Positions 45,859 to 55,642 of a DNA stretch of 64,000 nt are shown piece by piece; positions within the stretch are counted from its first letter, which is position 1, and each line of letters starts with the position of its first letter. The stretch covers positions 281,793 through 345,792 of the forward strand of contig NZ_BMJP01000005.1 of the NCBI RefSeq assembly GCF_014643515.1, read 5' to 3'. The DNA is from Sphingomonas prati (lineage in GTDB: Bacteria > Pseudomonadota > Alphaproteobacteria > Sphingomonadales > Sphingomonadaceae). Under the pieces are notes generated by a model. The model ran no database searches. It saw nothing but the letters and a program-made list of their open reading frames with translations, and was not told where the DNA came from. Made by a program: the position numbers and the translations under genes.

Positions 45859-46644
45859 ATGCGTATCATGCTTCTGCTCGCCGCTGCCGCGGTGGCCCTC
45901 CCCGCTCCTGTTCTCGCCTGGGGCAAAACCGGCCACCGGGTCATCGGCGCCATCGCGCAGCCCTATCTGGAGGCACGCGCCAGGGCCGGTGTGAAGCGCA
46001 TCCTTGGGGCGGAAACGATGGCGGAGGCATCGAACTGGCCGGACTTCATGCGTTCGGCCCCGGATCCGTTCTGGCAGCGCACCGCGGGCCCGTGGCATTA
46101 TGTCACGGTGCCGCCCGGCAAGACCTACCGGGACGTTGGGCCGCCACCCGAAGGAGACGCGGTGACCGCCCTCCAGAGCTTCTCGGCGACGATCCGCGAC
46201 CGCAAGGCGTCGCTTGCTGACAAGCAGCTCGCGCTCCGCTTTATCATCCACATCGTTGGCGACCTTCACCAGCCGCTGCATGCGGGCAACGGGACCGACA
46301 AGGGCGGCAACGACACGCGCGTGACGTTCAACGGCCGACCAACGAACCTGCATTCGGTGTGGGACTCAGGTCTGGTCGACAATGAGCAGCTTTCCTATTC
46401 GGAACTGGCCACGTGGCTTGGCGCCCGGATCACGACGGAAGATGCCAGAGTCTGGATGACGGCTGATCCGAACGTCTGGATCGCGGAAAGCACCGCAATG
46501 CGCGACCGGATCTATCCCGCTACCGGCGAGCCCCTGTCCTACCAGTACGTCTTCCAGAACAAGGCGCGTATGGAAGAGCGTCTTGAAAAAGGCGGGGTCC
46601 GGCTGGCTGCTTACCTCAACACTCTGTTCGGCCCCGTGCGATAA
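45859..46644 (+). CDS. S1/P1 nuclease, exported
   Basis: A 261-residue zinc nuclease of the S1/P1 family. The signal peptide ends before the conserved N-terminal Trp of the mature enzyme (AWGKTGHRVIGAIAQ). Zinc ligands are visible in HYVTVPP, FIIHIVGDLHQPLHAGNGTDKGGND and NLHSVWDSGLVD. Such enzymes degrade single-stranded RNA/DNA outside the cytoplasm. It follows the FKBP gene by 166 bases. Confidence 0.9.
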   Translation: MRIMLLLAAAAVALPAPVLAWGKTGHRVIGAIAQPYLEARARAGVKRILGAETMAEASNWPDFMRSAPDPFWQRTAGPWHYVTVPPGKTYRDVGPPPEGDAVTALQSFSATIRDRKASLADKQLALRFIIHIVGDLHQPLHAGNGTDKGGNDTRVTFNGRPTNLHSVWDSGLVDNEQLSYSELATWLGARITTEDARVWMTADPNVWIAESTAMRDRIYPATGEPLSYQYVFQNKARMEERLEKGGVRLAAYLNTLFGPVR

Positions 46645-46893
46645 CGGCCGTACTTTCACCCGTCGCCGTCGTCGTAATGGAGCCCGCTGTCTAACTATCC
46701 CCGATACAGCGCTTCGTGGCCCTTTTTACCGACAACCAAACTCGGTTGCAGAGCACAACGTCTTACCCTTCCGTATTCCATTGAATATTCGGGCGTTGCC
46801 CGAGTGTTCCACACGACCTTACCTTTACGTTCCGGCGAAAACAAGGTAATCGGCCAATCAATCGCATTGTACTCAATGGAGAACGGTTTCACT

Positions 46894-47721
46894 CTAGCAA
46901 TTCTGCCAGTGAAACCTGAAAGCGCTTTCGCCTGGATCGGCACATAAAGCGATTTGTCCATTTCCTGAATCACCCCACCCAAAATAGGGACCGCTCTCAA
47001 GGGCGACTATCGTCCTGCCGATATCGCCCGGCGAATATTGTATTGAATTGAATGATCCCATGAAACTAATGCTGCGCAACAGAATAGAGGCACGCTGCTG
47101 TTTTCCCATAGAAACCAGTTCCTTCAAATCCGCCTGTATCGATTTCTTGATGTCAAATCCATCAAGATACGATTCAACGTCTTCTTCCATGTCATTCGAT
47201 GCGTATATGTATGGGCTAGAGTATCCGGTAATCGGATATCCTACCCGAGCCATCCGGCTGAACGTTGTTTGACGTTCCTGCGGCTCGGGGGTCAGGCAAC
47301 TTTCCCGGATGGCATCCCACGGAATAACTCGGATGTGACCATCAAGGCCCTGCATCCAGAGTTGAAGAAGCCCTTCCCCAAGGGGTTCACCTGCCATCCT
47401 GTTGATGTGGGTCATGCTAACCTGCAGGATGGGCTCTGCCCAACCAGCGCCGCTGGCAGGCCACGGATACTCGTGGGACGAAAACAGCGAACCACCGACC
47501 ATCCCTTCGCACCGAGCGACCGATGTCGAGTTCGAGGGTCCGAGAATCGGCGACCAAGCCGTCAGCAGGTCATGGGAGAGGCTTCTCCGAAATCTGGCAA
47601 CAATTGCCGCATCATACTCGCTGGAACTTAACTCGACAGCCAGACAGTTCTCGACCGTCCGTGCCTTGATGGAAGCGAGACGCCTTTGCCAGCTGGGACG
47701 GGCTGGCGGTTTCATCGGCAT
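46894..47721 (-). CDS. YwqG/DUF1963-like protein
   Basis: A 275-residue protein whose middle and end follow the DUF1963 (YwqG) pattern: EGMVGGSLFSSHEYPWP, PILQVSMTHINRMAGEPLGEGLLQLWMQ, then the C-terminal PYFGWGDSGNGQIAL. The family is common and of unknown function. The reading frame is open up to 48120 across vsr, so the start is uncertain; ATG 47721 is chosen for its protein-like beginning, with 47814 and 47937 as alternatives. It follows vsr and may be co-transcribed. Confidence 0.65.
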   Translation of the reverse strand: MPMKPPARPSWQRRLASIKARTVENCLAVELSSSEYDAAIVARFRRSLSHDLLTAWSPILGPSNSTSVARCEGMVGGSLFSSHEYPWPASGAGWAEPILQVSMTHINRMAGEPLGEGLLQLWMQGLDGHIRVIPWDAIRESCLTPEPQERQTTFSRMARVGYPITGYSSPYIYASNDMEEDVESYLDGFDIKKSIQADLKELVSMGKQQRASILLRSISFMGSFNSIQYSPGDIGRTIVALESGPYFGWGDSGNGQIALCADPGESAFRFHWQNC

Positions 47722-47870
47722 TGAATCACTGAAAGATGGTTGCCAATGATCTGATCCATTCGTTCCCCTGTGGCCTTGAACACCGGCTGGCCGCGGCTTC
47801 CGTACGGCAAGCATAGTTGCAAGGCACGAAGAAGCGAGGTCTTCCTGTAGGCCGAGAATCAAATCACTGT

Positions 47871-48338
47871 CTAACCTGATCTTTCCGTGAGGAGACAGCT
47901 GGGAATCTCCAGTTCGGTCCGATCCGAACGCAGCCATTCGGAAACAAGTCTGGCTACTTCGTGTCCCCCGTCCGACCGCAGCGCACATTCCCAGACTGTC
48001 GCCAGGCGCCATCCCGCAGATTTGATGAGCGAGGCATTCCGGGCATCTCGAAGAACATTCCCGGCGAATTTTTCGCTCCAGAATTCCGTGCGGGTGGCCG
48101 GTGTCGTGGCATACCTGCACCCCTGATGACGATGCCAGAAACAGCCGTGCACGAGCACCACGGCCCGGTATTTTGGCAACACGATATCCGGTTTGCCCGG
48201 CAGCCCCTTTGCGTGAAGGCGAAACCGGTAGCCAAGTGCGTGAAGTCCGCTTCGCAGCTGTATCTCCGGCTTCGTGTTCCGGCCCCGGATGCCCGACATC
48301 ATCCTCGACCGGGTGGCTGCATCCACGACATCAACCAT
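47871..48338 (-). CDS. vsr: Very short patch repair endonuclease
   Basis: A 155-residue Vsr protein. It cuts beside T:G mismatches produced when 5-methylcytosine deaminates. Motifs are RSRMMSGIRGRNTKPEIQLR, LPGKPDIVLPKYRAVVLVHGCFWHRHQGC (catalytic Asp and the Zn/His segment) and EKFAGNVLRDARN then GWRLATVWECAL. It is divergent from the C5 methyltransferase 63 bases away, the usual association, and should protect the methylase target sites. Confidence 0.93.
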   Translation of the reverse strand: MVDVVDAATRSRMMSGIRGRNTKPEIQLRSGLHALGYRFRLHAKGLPGKPDIVLPKYRAVVLVHGCFWHRHQGCRYATTPATRTEFWSEKFAGNVLRDARNASLIKSAGWRLATVWECALRSDGGHEVARLVSEWLRSDRTELEIPSCLLTERSG

Positions 48339-48401
48339 GAGAATAGGACTGGACCCCGGTCACACACCTGGTAAGGCGCTCGTCCAAGGTATGTCATCGT
48401 T

Positions 48402-49940
48402 ATGAAAAGCAATTTCAAGGTCGTTGACCTTTTCGCCGGCCCGGGTGGCCTTGCCGAAGGTTTTTCCCGGCACCGAAATGCCGAGGGTCACCAGTCGTTC
48501 GAGATCGCGCTTTCCGTTGAAAAGGAAGCAGCCGCCTTCTCGACGCTTCGGCTCCGCAGTTTCGTCCGGCAGTTTAGCGATACGCTTCCGACGGCATATT
48601 ATCGCTATGTCGCCGGCGAGATCGACCGGGACCAGCTAACATCGGCATACCCGAGGGAGTGGGCCGCTGCCTGCGCAGAGACCATCCAGCTGGAACTGGG
48701 GGCGAGTGGCGCCGATCAGGTTCTCTATCCAAGGCTGGATGCGATACGGGCGAAAGCCGGACAGGACACCGTGCTGATCGGCGGACCGCCGTGTCAGGCT
48801 TACTCAGTCGTTGGACGGTCGCGGAACCAGGGGATCGCGGACTACGTGGCAGGCGATGATCATCGTCACTATCTGTACGAACAATACATCGACATAATCG
48901 GCAGGCTCCAGCCAGCAGCGTTCATCATGGAGAACGTGAAGGGAATATTGTCGGCGCGTGTCGACAAGGACAGGATATTCCCGAAGGTCCTGACGGACCT
49001 GCGTTCTTCCGGCGGTAAGCCGAACAGCTATATATTGTTCCCTCTGGTGGCGTCGGAAGATCACCGGGGCAGTGAGCACGTGATTGAGGCGGAACGGTTC
49101 GGCATTCCACAGTGTCGTCACCGGGTAATCCTGTTCGGGGTTCGACGGGATATTGCCGAGAGCCGGGGTGGCTTTCGACTGGACAGTCCAAAAATGCAGC
49201 CATCGACCAACACCCTTACGGTTCAGGACGTGCTTGGCGGAATGCCCCCCTTGAGAAGCGGCCTCAGTCGCACGGCCGATACGCCCGGCAAGTGGCGAGA
49301 AGCTGTCGCTGCAGAATTTCGAACGGCAGCACTGGCCGCTTTCGAGGAAGAAGACGAGCAGCTTGACCGTATCGCATTCCGGCTCGCGGAGCACGCAAAC
49401 GCGCTCGAAATCGCCGAGCCACCACCCCGCCACTCCGCAGCCCTTTCAGCAATACGAAACAACGAGCTCTCCGACTGGCTGATTGATCCGAAGCTGTTGT
49501 CGCTCCCCAATCATGAGGCACGCAGTCACATGACCGGGGACCTGTGTCGTTACGCGTTTGCTGCCGCCTTTGCCGAGGAAGTTGGCCGCTCACCGAAGGC
49601 CGCAGAGTTTCCGGAAGCTCTTGCTCCGGCGCACGTGAACTGGCTGTCCGGAAAATTCGCGGACCGCTTTCGGGTTCAGCGCTGGGGAGCACCGTCCACA
49701 ACGATCACCAGTCACATTTCCAAGGATGGTCACTATTTCATACATCCGGACCCGCTACAGTGTCGCAGCCTCACGGTCCGGGAGGCAGCGCGCTTGCAGA
49801 CCTTCCCCGACAACTACTACTTCGAAGGCAATCGAACCGAACAGTACATTCAGGTAGGCAATGCGGTACCACCACTTCTCGCATTCAGGATTGCCGATGT
49901 GGTTGAGAAGGTTCTTTCAAATACGGTTCATTCAAACTGA
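48402..49940 (+). CDS. C5-cytosine DNA methyltransferase (Dcm type)
   Basis: A 512-residue m5C methyltransferase. AdoMet motif I is VDLFAGPGGLAEGFS at residues 8-22, the catalytic Cys is 131 in IGGPPCQAYSVVGRSR, motif VI is FIMENVKGIL near 187, and motif VIII is QCRHRVILFGVR near 250. The target recognition region is about 265-440, and ENVKG and QXRXR are intact, so it should be active. It is the modification part of the cluster ending at 59637. It is convergent with the AIPR gene and divergent from vsr. The recognition sequence cannot be inferred. Confidence 0.94.
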   Translation: MKSNFKVVDLFAGPGGLAEGFSRHRNAEGHQSFEIALSVEKEAAAFSTLRLRSFVRQFSDTLPTAYYRYVAGEIDRDQLTSAYPREWAAACAETIQLELGASGADQVLYPRLDAIRAKAGQDTVLIGGPPCQAYSVVGRSRNQGIADYVAGDDHRHYLYEQYIDIIGRLQPAAFIMENVKGILSARVDKDRIFPKVLTDLRSSGGKPNSYILFPLVASEDHRGSEHVIEAERFGIPQCRHRVILFGVRRDIAESRGGFRLDSPKMQPSTNTLTVQDVLGGMPPLRSGLSRTADTPGKWREAVAAEFRTAALAAFEEEDEQLDRIAFRLAEHANALEIAEPPPRHSAALSAIRNNELSDWLIDPKLLSLPNHEARSHMTGDLCRYAFAAAFAEEVGRSPKAAEFPEALAPAHVNWLSGKFADRFRVQRWGAPSTTITSHISKDGHYFIHPDPLQCRSLTVREAARLQTFPDNYYFEGNRTEQYIQVGNAVPPLLAFRIADVVEKVLSNTVHSN

Positions 49941-50015
49941 TCAGTCAAACGTCACGCCAGGCTCCGCTCGACCGATCACTTGTAGCTCCTGCGCACCTCG
50001 ATCCCTGACGCATGG

Positions 50016-51806
50016 TCAGACGATTTCCGGAATGTCCGTGCTAAGCACACTGAACTTGTGCTTCCGAACAGCATCCCAGCATTCGGGCCGCTTTGCCTGC
50101 TCGGAGATCATTCGTGCACCGGAGTTGCTTCGCAGTACTGTCTCCACCTCGCGAGCCCACGTTACCAGCTGTGCCTGCAACTGAGGAGATATCCCCTGTC
50201 GGTTCCATACTCGATCCAGATCGAGACGGCCGTCCGAACGGTTTGCAAGCAGTGAAACAAGATAGGTCGCGATGTTTGCCTGTGCCTGCACAAAATGCTT
50301 GGCTCGGGAGATGCGGTGCGCCTCCTTGAAGATGATTGCCTTGGCAATCGCGTTCTTGAACCACCCGACAGTCAGAGGTTCGGGAACACCAGTTGCGCCC
50401 TCAGAAAGATCCTCCATGAACCGGTTGAAGTTCTTCTGCGATCCCTGACTGACCGTGTCAGGTCGCTGGTCCCACGCATTGAGATATTTGGCCAGATCCG
50501 TCTTGGATATCTTTCGCGCTGCCGGAACGGCCTCCTTGAGCATCCGCAGCTTTGCGGGTGTGGTTCCTTCCCGTGCGAAGAGCACATTGTAACTTCCTGC
50601 GGCCCGCTCGTAAAACCATCTCCCGACGCCGTCCGGACAGAAGGTTGTGTTGGCGAGTTTCTCCAGCTGTACATGGAACGGCTTGTTTGCTGAAAGATCG
50701 GACTGCTTTACCGAGTTCTGGCTGTTGGCAAACCGGGAAATATCCGCAATCATCTGCTCTTCGGCTGCCGGATCCGACGACTGGAGGATTATGATTTTCG
50801 CTGGAACACGAACACGGCTGATATCGACATCGGGATTCTTCTTTTTCGAAAAGTAGATCGATGCCGTGGTCTGCCCCCCGTTCACGATCTGCATGCCCTT
50901 GAGGCCCGTCAGACCAATGGATCCGTCCGTAGCCCGGCCGATGCGCGCTTCGTCCGCCACCATTACAATGCCGTTGTTGAACGCCATGAAATGCTCGGGC
51001 GCCTGACGAAGCGTATCCCGGATGCCGCGATTGACCTTTCCGGTTGCGCTCAGGAACGATCGAACGTTGGCTTCGAGAAGTTGTGGACCAAACTTCTCGT
51101 ACAGATAATACAACGTTGCTGCAGGTATTGCAGTAAGCGCATAGTCGTATCCGGCCAGCTGACCCGGAACGAAAACGCACGGAAGGGCGTCTCCACTCAC
51201 TTCCTCGAAATTGATCACGAGTTCGTCGCGCGGCTTGCCTTCGGACCAGTGTCGGTGAAGACGCTCGATATCCATGACTTCAAGCGAGATTGTCTTTCCC
51301 TTGACATCGCGCGGCTTGAAAGCCTTTGCCTTCGACTGAAGATCGGTAAGCACGAATATGCGGATCCGGTCGAGATCATCGTAACAGGCCTCGATGACGC
51401 TTGCGATCTCGAAGGCGTCGTTTGTCTCGTCGAGCTTCGTGACAAGCTTGCCTTCGACGCAGCTTTTCAGGAATTGCAGGCAATGGCCTGCCGCCTGCAT
51501 CACGTCGGCATCAGGTACCGAGGTCACCACGTTCCTGCCGTCGTAAAGACTGACGAAGAGGTCAAGCGTGTCCAGATCCTCGGAAACCGCATAGCCTACC
51601 AGCCGGAGCACGGCGTTGCCGACCCGTCCGGAAAACTGGCAGATCTTCGGATCGTCAATCATTCCGACATCGGCCATGTGCTGCAGCACGATCTCCGAGA
51701 AAATCAGCTCCTCATGGGGATATGGCGCAGCTGCGTCCTGCATGCGCTCCGCAAGATCGGCCTGTACGCGCCGCTGCGTCTGGGCGAGAAATTCTTCAAG
51801 GTTCAT
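50016..51806 (-). CDS. AIPR family protein
   Basis: A 596-residue protein of the AIPR (abortive infection phage resistance) family. The conserved core has FMAFNNGIVMVADEA, LKGMQIVNGGQTTASIYFSKKK and the segment FANSQNSVKQSDLSANKPFHVQLEKL. AIPR proteins occur in restriction-modification and abortive infection loci; their biochemical role is unclear. The ATG at 51806 is one base past the stop of the nuclease gene, so it is the last gene of the operon. Confidence 0.9.
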   Translation of the reverse strand: MNLEEFLAQTQRRVQADLAERMQDAAAPYPHEELIFSEIVLQHMADVGMIDDPKICQFSGRVGNAVLRLVGYAVSEDLDTLDLFVSLYDGRNVVTSVPDADVMQAAGHCLQFLKSCVEGKLVTKLDETNDAFEIASVIEACYDDLDRIRIFVLTDLQSKAKAFKPRDVKGKTISLEVMDIERLHRHWSEGKPRDELVINFEEVSGDALPCVFVPGQLAGYDYALTAIPAATLYYLYEKFGPQLLEANVRSFLSATGKVNRGIRDTLRQAPEHFMAFNNGIVMVADEARIGRATDGSIGLTGLKGMQIVNGGQTTASIYFSKKKNPDVDISRVRVPAKIIILQSSDPAAEEQMIADISRFANSQNSVKQSDLSANKPFHVQLEKLANTTFCPDGVGRWFYERAAGSYNVLFAREGTTPAKLRMLKEAVPAARKISKTDLAKYLNAWDQRPDTVSQGSQKNFNRFMEDLSEGATGVPEPLTVGWFKNAIAKAIIFKEAHRISRAKHFVQAQANIATYLVSLLANRSDGRLDLDRVWNRQGISPQLQAQLVTWAREVETVLRSNSGARMISEQAKRPECWDAVRKHKFSVLSTDIPEIV

Positions 51807-51807
51807 T

Positions 51808-52821
51808 TCAGAGCATTCCCAGGGCGGCAAGCGCCGTGCTGATCGGTACCGGTTTCGCCGTCACGAGATCGAGATCCATCTCGTAGGTCGCTCGCCTGAT
51901 GACAGGGCCGGCAATGGAAGGGGTAAGGCGCGGAAAGTCCTCGTCAACGAGGAGTATCCGGCTTTCCAGCGAACTGAAGCGCCGCAGGTAGCTGTCCGCA
52001 TGATCGTCACGATACCCGGCATGGAGCATTTTCACCTCAAACCGGCCAAGTGCCCCCGATTGGCTCAGACGGTCGCGGAGCTGCGCAACCCGGAGAGACA
52101 GTGTGTCGCCCTCCGCATCCAGTCCGAGGCGCTGGCCGCACAGATAGAGGGGCTTGTGATCACCATCGTCGAGTTGATCAAGCGATCCGATCTTCGCAGG
52201 AAAGCCCGTGGAAGCGACCGTTGTCTTCACCTCGATCGCACCAGCTCCGAAAACGAAATCATGAACGCCGTCCTCGGGCCCCTGCCACCCTTCAACAGCC
52301 GGGACGGGCTCGATGCCCGCATCGAGCAGAAGATCGAGGGTCAGCAGTTCCCCGTACAGGCCGACCTCCGCTTCCGACGACAGCAGCTGGTCGCCGGGCC
52401 GCTGCATGAATTCCTGCCACGTGGTGACGCGGCGGAGGAACGCCTGAAGCATCTCCTGAGCCGTCATGTGGCGGCATCCCTCGAGTACGGTCACAATGTC
52501 CTGTGCGATCATCGTGAACAGCTCGAGCGACCCCTGCGGTTCCCTGACCAGGCCGATCGTCGACGTGGTGTCTGCAGCTCCCGGCAGGGCTACATGGGTG
52601 ACTTCAAACCCGCGCGCCTTCGGTAGCTGGCGTATTCCCGGAAGCCGGGCACCCACAAAGCTGACCAGCAGACCTTCGTCATTACCGGGAAATCGTCGAC
52701 CTGCATGCAGGGTGCACGGGCCGAGCCGTGATACGGCAATGAACTGCCAGCCTTCTTCTGTTCCCGACCCCGACAGCGCGCGCCAGGTTGCCGACAGCTC
52801 GCTGTTAGTCGGCACTGCCAT
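51808..52821 (-). CDS. PD-(D/E)XK motif protein (DUF4420)
   Basis: A 337-residue restriction-endonuclease-like protein. The helix SSEAEVGLYGELLTLDLLLDAG (about 149-168) is followed by GVHDFVFGAGAIEVKTTVASTGF, giving the Asp near 188 and the E-V-K near 197-199 of a PD-(D/E)XK site. The pattern is that of the DUF4420 family. Its start at 52821 overlaps the helicase stop by 17 bases. It is the likely DNA-cutting component of the system. Confidence 0.88.
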   Translation of the reverse strand: MAVPTNSELSATWRALSGSGTEEGWQFIAVSRLGPCTLHAGRRFPGNDEGLLVSFVGARLPGIRQLPKARGFEVTHVALPGAADTTSTIGLVREPQGSLELFTMIAQDIVTVLEGCRHMTAQEMLQAFLRRVTTWQEFMQRPGDQLLSSEAEVGLYGELLTLDLLLDAGIEPVPAVEGWQGPEDGVHDFVFGAGAIEVKTTVASTGFPAKIGSLDQLDDGDHKPLYLCGQRLGLDAEGDTLSLRVAQLRDRLSQSGALGRFEVKMLHAGYRDDHADSYLRRFSSLESRILLVDEDFPRLTPSIAGPVIRRATYEMDLDLVTAKPVPISTALAALGML

Positions 52822-55636
52822 ACATCTGCTCCCAGTAAACGTTGCCGACCTTGTAATCGATTTTTGGCCCGGTGTTGCTGCCCGGGAAACTGATCCCGAA
52901 CGCAAGGACTTCCGGCAGGTCTGCCCCCCACTCCTCGGGATCGATAACATAGAGGATGAGCAACCCCTTCTCCGGATGGGGGGCGACTCCTTCTGCACCA
53001 AAGCCAGCAACCTGACGCACTGCCGGACCATTTGGCGCGTCAGGCTCGGCTCTGGTCGCGGAACGACCCGGATCCCCGGCCCAGGCTGCGCGCGTCACCT
53101 TCAGCGCCGCCTCCCACGCGTTGTTGTCGAGGTCCACTGTCTCGTCGCGAGGCGACATCAGCCGGCCGATCGCAAACCGGTCATCTTCCTTTTTTGCCGT
53201 CCGCGTTATCATCTGCACCGTCACGTCGCCGCACAGTGGAGTGGATTTTCCATTCTGTGCGCCGAGCAGAACAACGGTCCAGGACGTCAGCTCGCCGGCT
53301 TCCGCCATGATGCGCGTGAAGTCCGCGATGACGGGGCTGACCACGCGATATGCGGCAGGATGGGTGGAGTAGCCCTGCAGAAAGCTGGTGATGTCGGCCG
53401 CCGGAACCTGATGCCAGATGGAACCTGTCCATTCCTGACGACTCCCCCCGCGCACGCGGACCGGAATGGGGCTGGCCGCGCCTAGCCCCTCCAGAAGGCG
53501 TCTGCCTGCGTCAAGATTCGCAGCCAGCTTCGCTGGCTCACGGTGGAACACGACCGTTTCAAGCAGTTGCCCGCTGAAGGACAGGCTGAGGCTGCGGGCA
53601 GCGCGCATTTTCAGACGCGAGGTCACCATGAGCGTCGAATGTGACTGAACCTTGAGACCGTAGTCCCTCGGGGTCCCGCCGGTAGCAGCCATGAGGTCAA
53701 ACTCTTCGCGGAGCTCTTCCGCCGCCTCGGATATGTGCCCGAACCAGTCGATAAGTTCATGCGTCGTGTAAAGACGGCACAGATCAAGGTACCCGGGACG
53801 ATAGCCGAACCAGCGTCCCATCTGCATGAGGGTATCGTACATCCGCGACGCGCGAAGAAAGTAACTCGTGCTCAGGCCCTCGAGCGTCAGGCCCCGGGCC
53901 AGCTTGTCACCGCCAACGGCGATCACCTTCAGGCCGACGCCGCCGCTATCACCGTAATCGAGAGCATCCTTCGCGGTTCCGTTGATCATGCGGACCTCGA
54001 CGTCGGCGATGATCTCCCGCAGTCTCAGCAGGACAGCATCCCAGTTTTCGCCTCCAACGCCCACGTCGTCGGGATACCGCTGACGGATCCGCATCGTGGT
54101 TGGCTCGAATTCGCGCTCCCAGTGCTCGTGCAGCGACGCGATCAGCTGAGCGCTGTCCACGTCCCGCACAAGCCGCTGGCGACTTTCCCGGACATACTGC
54201 TCGATCTGGCGAGTGACGGCCTGCTGCACGGATGTGAAACGCGTGACATGAACAAGCATCGAGGCGTGCTCCTTGCCCTGCCCCCGCAGGTCCCGGATTG
54301 CGCATGCCAGAAGGAAGGAGTTGATGGCCCGGACAAGCGAAGGGGGAAGAACATCCCTGCCTTCGTGCAGCGGCAGATGCCCATTCTTGTGACCGAGCGG
54401 CATCCACCCCCCGGAATCATCGCCGGTGAAATCGTCCACTGCGCGTACGAGGGGAAGTCCCTCCTCGTCCCTGCTCGCGCTGCCAAACACCTTGGATGGT
54501 CCAACATAGTTTGATGGAGCGCCCAGATTGATGATGAAACTCGCAGGAAACAGATCGGGACCTTCTTCCCTGGTATGTCCGCGCTCGTGAATGAATATGT
54601 TGGCAAATGGTGTGGCCGTATAACCGACATAGGCTGACCGGGTGAACGAATGAAGCAACCGTCGTATCAGACGATTGATGGCCTTCGGTTCATGCTCCTC
54701 GTCCGGCTTGCCGTCCGCATCGAAAACCTGTTCACCAGTATCGACTGACGCGTGATCTGCCTCGTCATCGATGAGGAGCAGGGGAAGATTGGTGACGAGC
54801 CTGCGGCCGGTCTCGGGATCGGTTGTGTTGGCGGCATGGTTTCGCACCCACCGGTTCAGTCGTTCGAGAACAGTCTTGTTCTTCTTTACGACAAACAGCC
54901 ACGGACGTTCCTCGGGGGAGATACCAAGGTTTTTTGCAACTGCGGCGCTGAAGTCGCCCGTGTTTGAACGATTTGTGGCGGAATTCGGCTTGATGGCCGG
55001 GTCGGAGTCTATCCTGCCGACCCCGATCAGGCGAAAATCGTCCTGAGAGGGGCTGGTTTCGTAGCCCAGAAAGCCCTCGTCCAATCGCATCTGCGTCTGG
55101 GAGCGAAGATTGTTGTGGATCCCGGCCAGTACGATGATGATCTTGTAGCCGGCGTCGGCCGCCTTGCAGATCAGACCCGTGTAGTTCCCGGTCTTGCCGG
55201 ACTGGACGTGACCCACGACCAGACCGCGGCGGTCCCAGTTGCCGGTGCGTACCGGATCCTCGAGCAGACCCAGTATGTGATCCGTGGCGGTATCGAGGCC
55301 ATCCATGGCCACGTCCGAAAGACGCCCTTCCATCCACTCACGGTAGCGCTGCCAGTATCGCCATTCCTTCTTTCTGGCTGCATTGAGCCACGGATCGTGA
55401 CCCGTATTGTCCTGCAGCGTCGTATCCTGACCCAGCCAGACGCTGAACCGGCGAACCAGCTCCTCGATCACGGAGTCCCGATCGAGTTCGACCGCCCACT
55501 TCGGATTCATCTGGAGGATCAGGTCGATCTTCTGATTGATGAGTGCAGGGGTCACCGACGCCCCATCCTCTTCTGCCAGAAGCGTCTGGGCGAACTTGAT
55601 CACATTGGAAGCGTTGCTTCCTGCAGCAGCATACAT
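52805..55636 (-). CDS. Z1 domain superfamily II helicase/ATPase
   Basis: A 943-residue protein with Z1 architecture. Walker A is GHVQSGKT at 142-149, DEAD-like LLLIDDEADHA at about 287-296, SAYVGYTATPFANI near 335-348 and the late helicase motif QMGRWFGYRPGY near 606-617, with GGDKLARGLTLEG between. Z1 proteins occur with MutL/MORC-like ATPases in restriction-modification clusters. It follows the ATPase gene by six bases. It is expected to translocate or remodel DNA for the nuclease. Confidence 0.92.
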   Translation of the reverse strand: MYAAAGSNASNVIKFAQTLLAEEDGASVTPALINQKIDLILQMNPKWAVELDRDSVIEELVRRFSVWLGQDTTLQDNTGHDPWLNAARKKEWRYWQRYREWMEGRLSDVAMDGLDTATDHILGLLEDPVRTGNWDRRGLVVGHVQSGKTGNYTGLICKAADAGYKIIIVLAGIHNNLRSQTQMRLDEGFLGYETSPSQDDFRLIGVGRIDSDPAIKPNSATNRSNTGDFSAAVAKNLGISPEERPWLFVVKKNKTVLERLNRWVRNHAANTTDPETGRRLVTNLPLLLIDDEADHASVDTGEQVFDADGKPDEEHEPKAINRLIRRLLHSFTRSAYVGYTATPFANIFIHERGHTREEGPDLFPASFIINLGAPSNYVGPSKVFGSASRDEEGLPLVRAVDDFTGDDSGGWMPLGHKNGHLPLHEGRDVLPPSLVRAINSFLLACAIRDLRGQGKEHASMLVHVTRFTSVQQAVTRQIEQYVRESRQRLVRDVDSAQLIASLHEHWEREFEPTTMRIRQRYPDDVGVGGENWDAVLLRLREIIADVEVRMINGTAKDALDYGDSGGVGLKVIAVGGDKLARGLTLEGLSTSYFLRASRMYDTLMQMGRWFGYRPGYLDLCRLYTTHELIDWFGHISEAAEELREEFDLMAATGGTPRDYGLKVQSHSTLMVTSRLKMRAARSLSLSFSGQLLETVVFHREPAKLAANLDAGRRLLEGLGAASPIPVRVRGGSRQEWTGSIWHQVPAADITSFLQGYSTHPAAYRVVSPVIADFTRIMAEAGELTSWTVVLLGAQNGKSTPLCGDVTVQMITRTAKKEDDRFAIGRLMSPRDETVDLDNNAWEAALKVTRAAWAGDPGRSATRAEPDAPNGPAVRQVAGFGAEGVAPHPEKGLLILYVIDPEEWGADLPEVLAFGISFPGSNTGPKIDYKVGNVYWEQMYGSAD

Positions 55637-55642
55637 CTGGCT

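Noticed and set aside
47722..48120. N-terminal extension of the YwqG-like frame across vsr
   Set aside because: The extension is in another frame of vsr, which has complete motifs, and its sequence is not protein-like.
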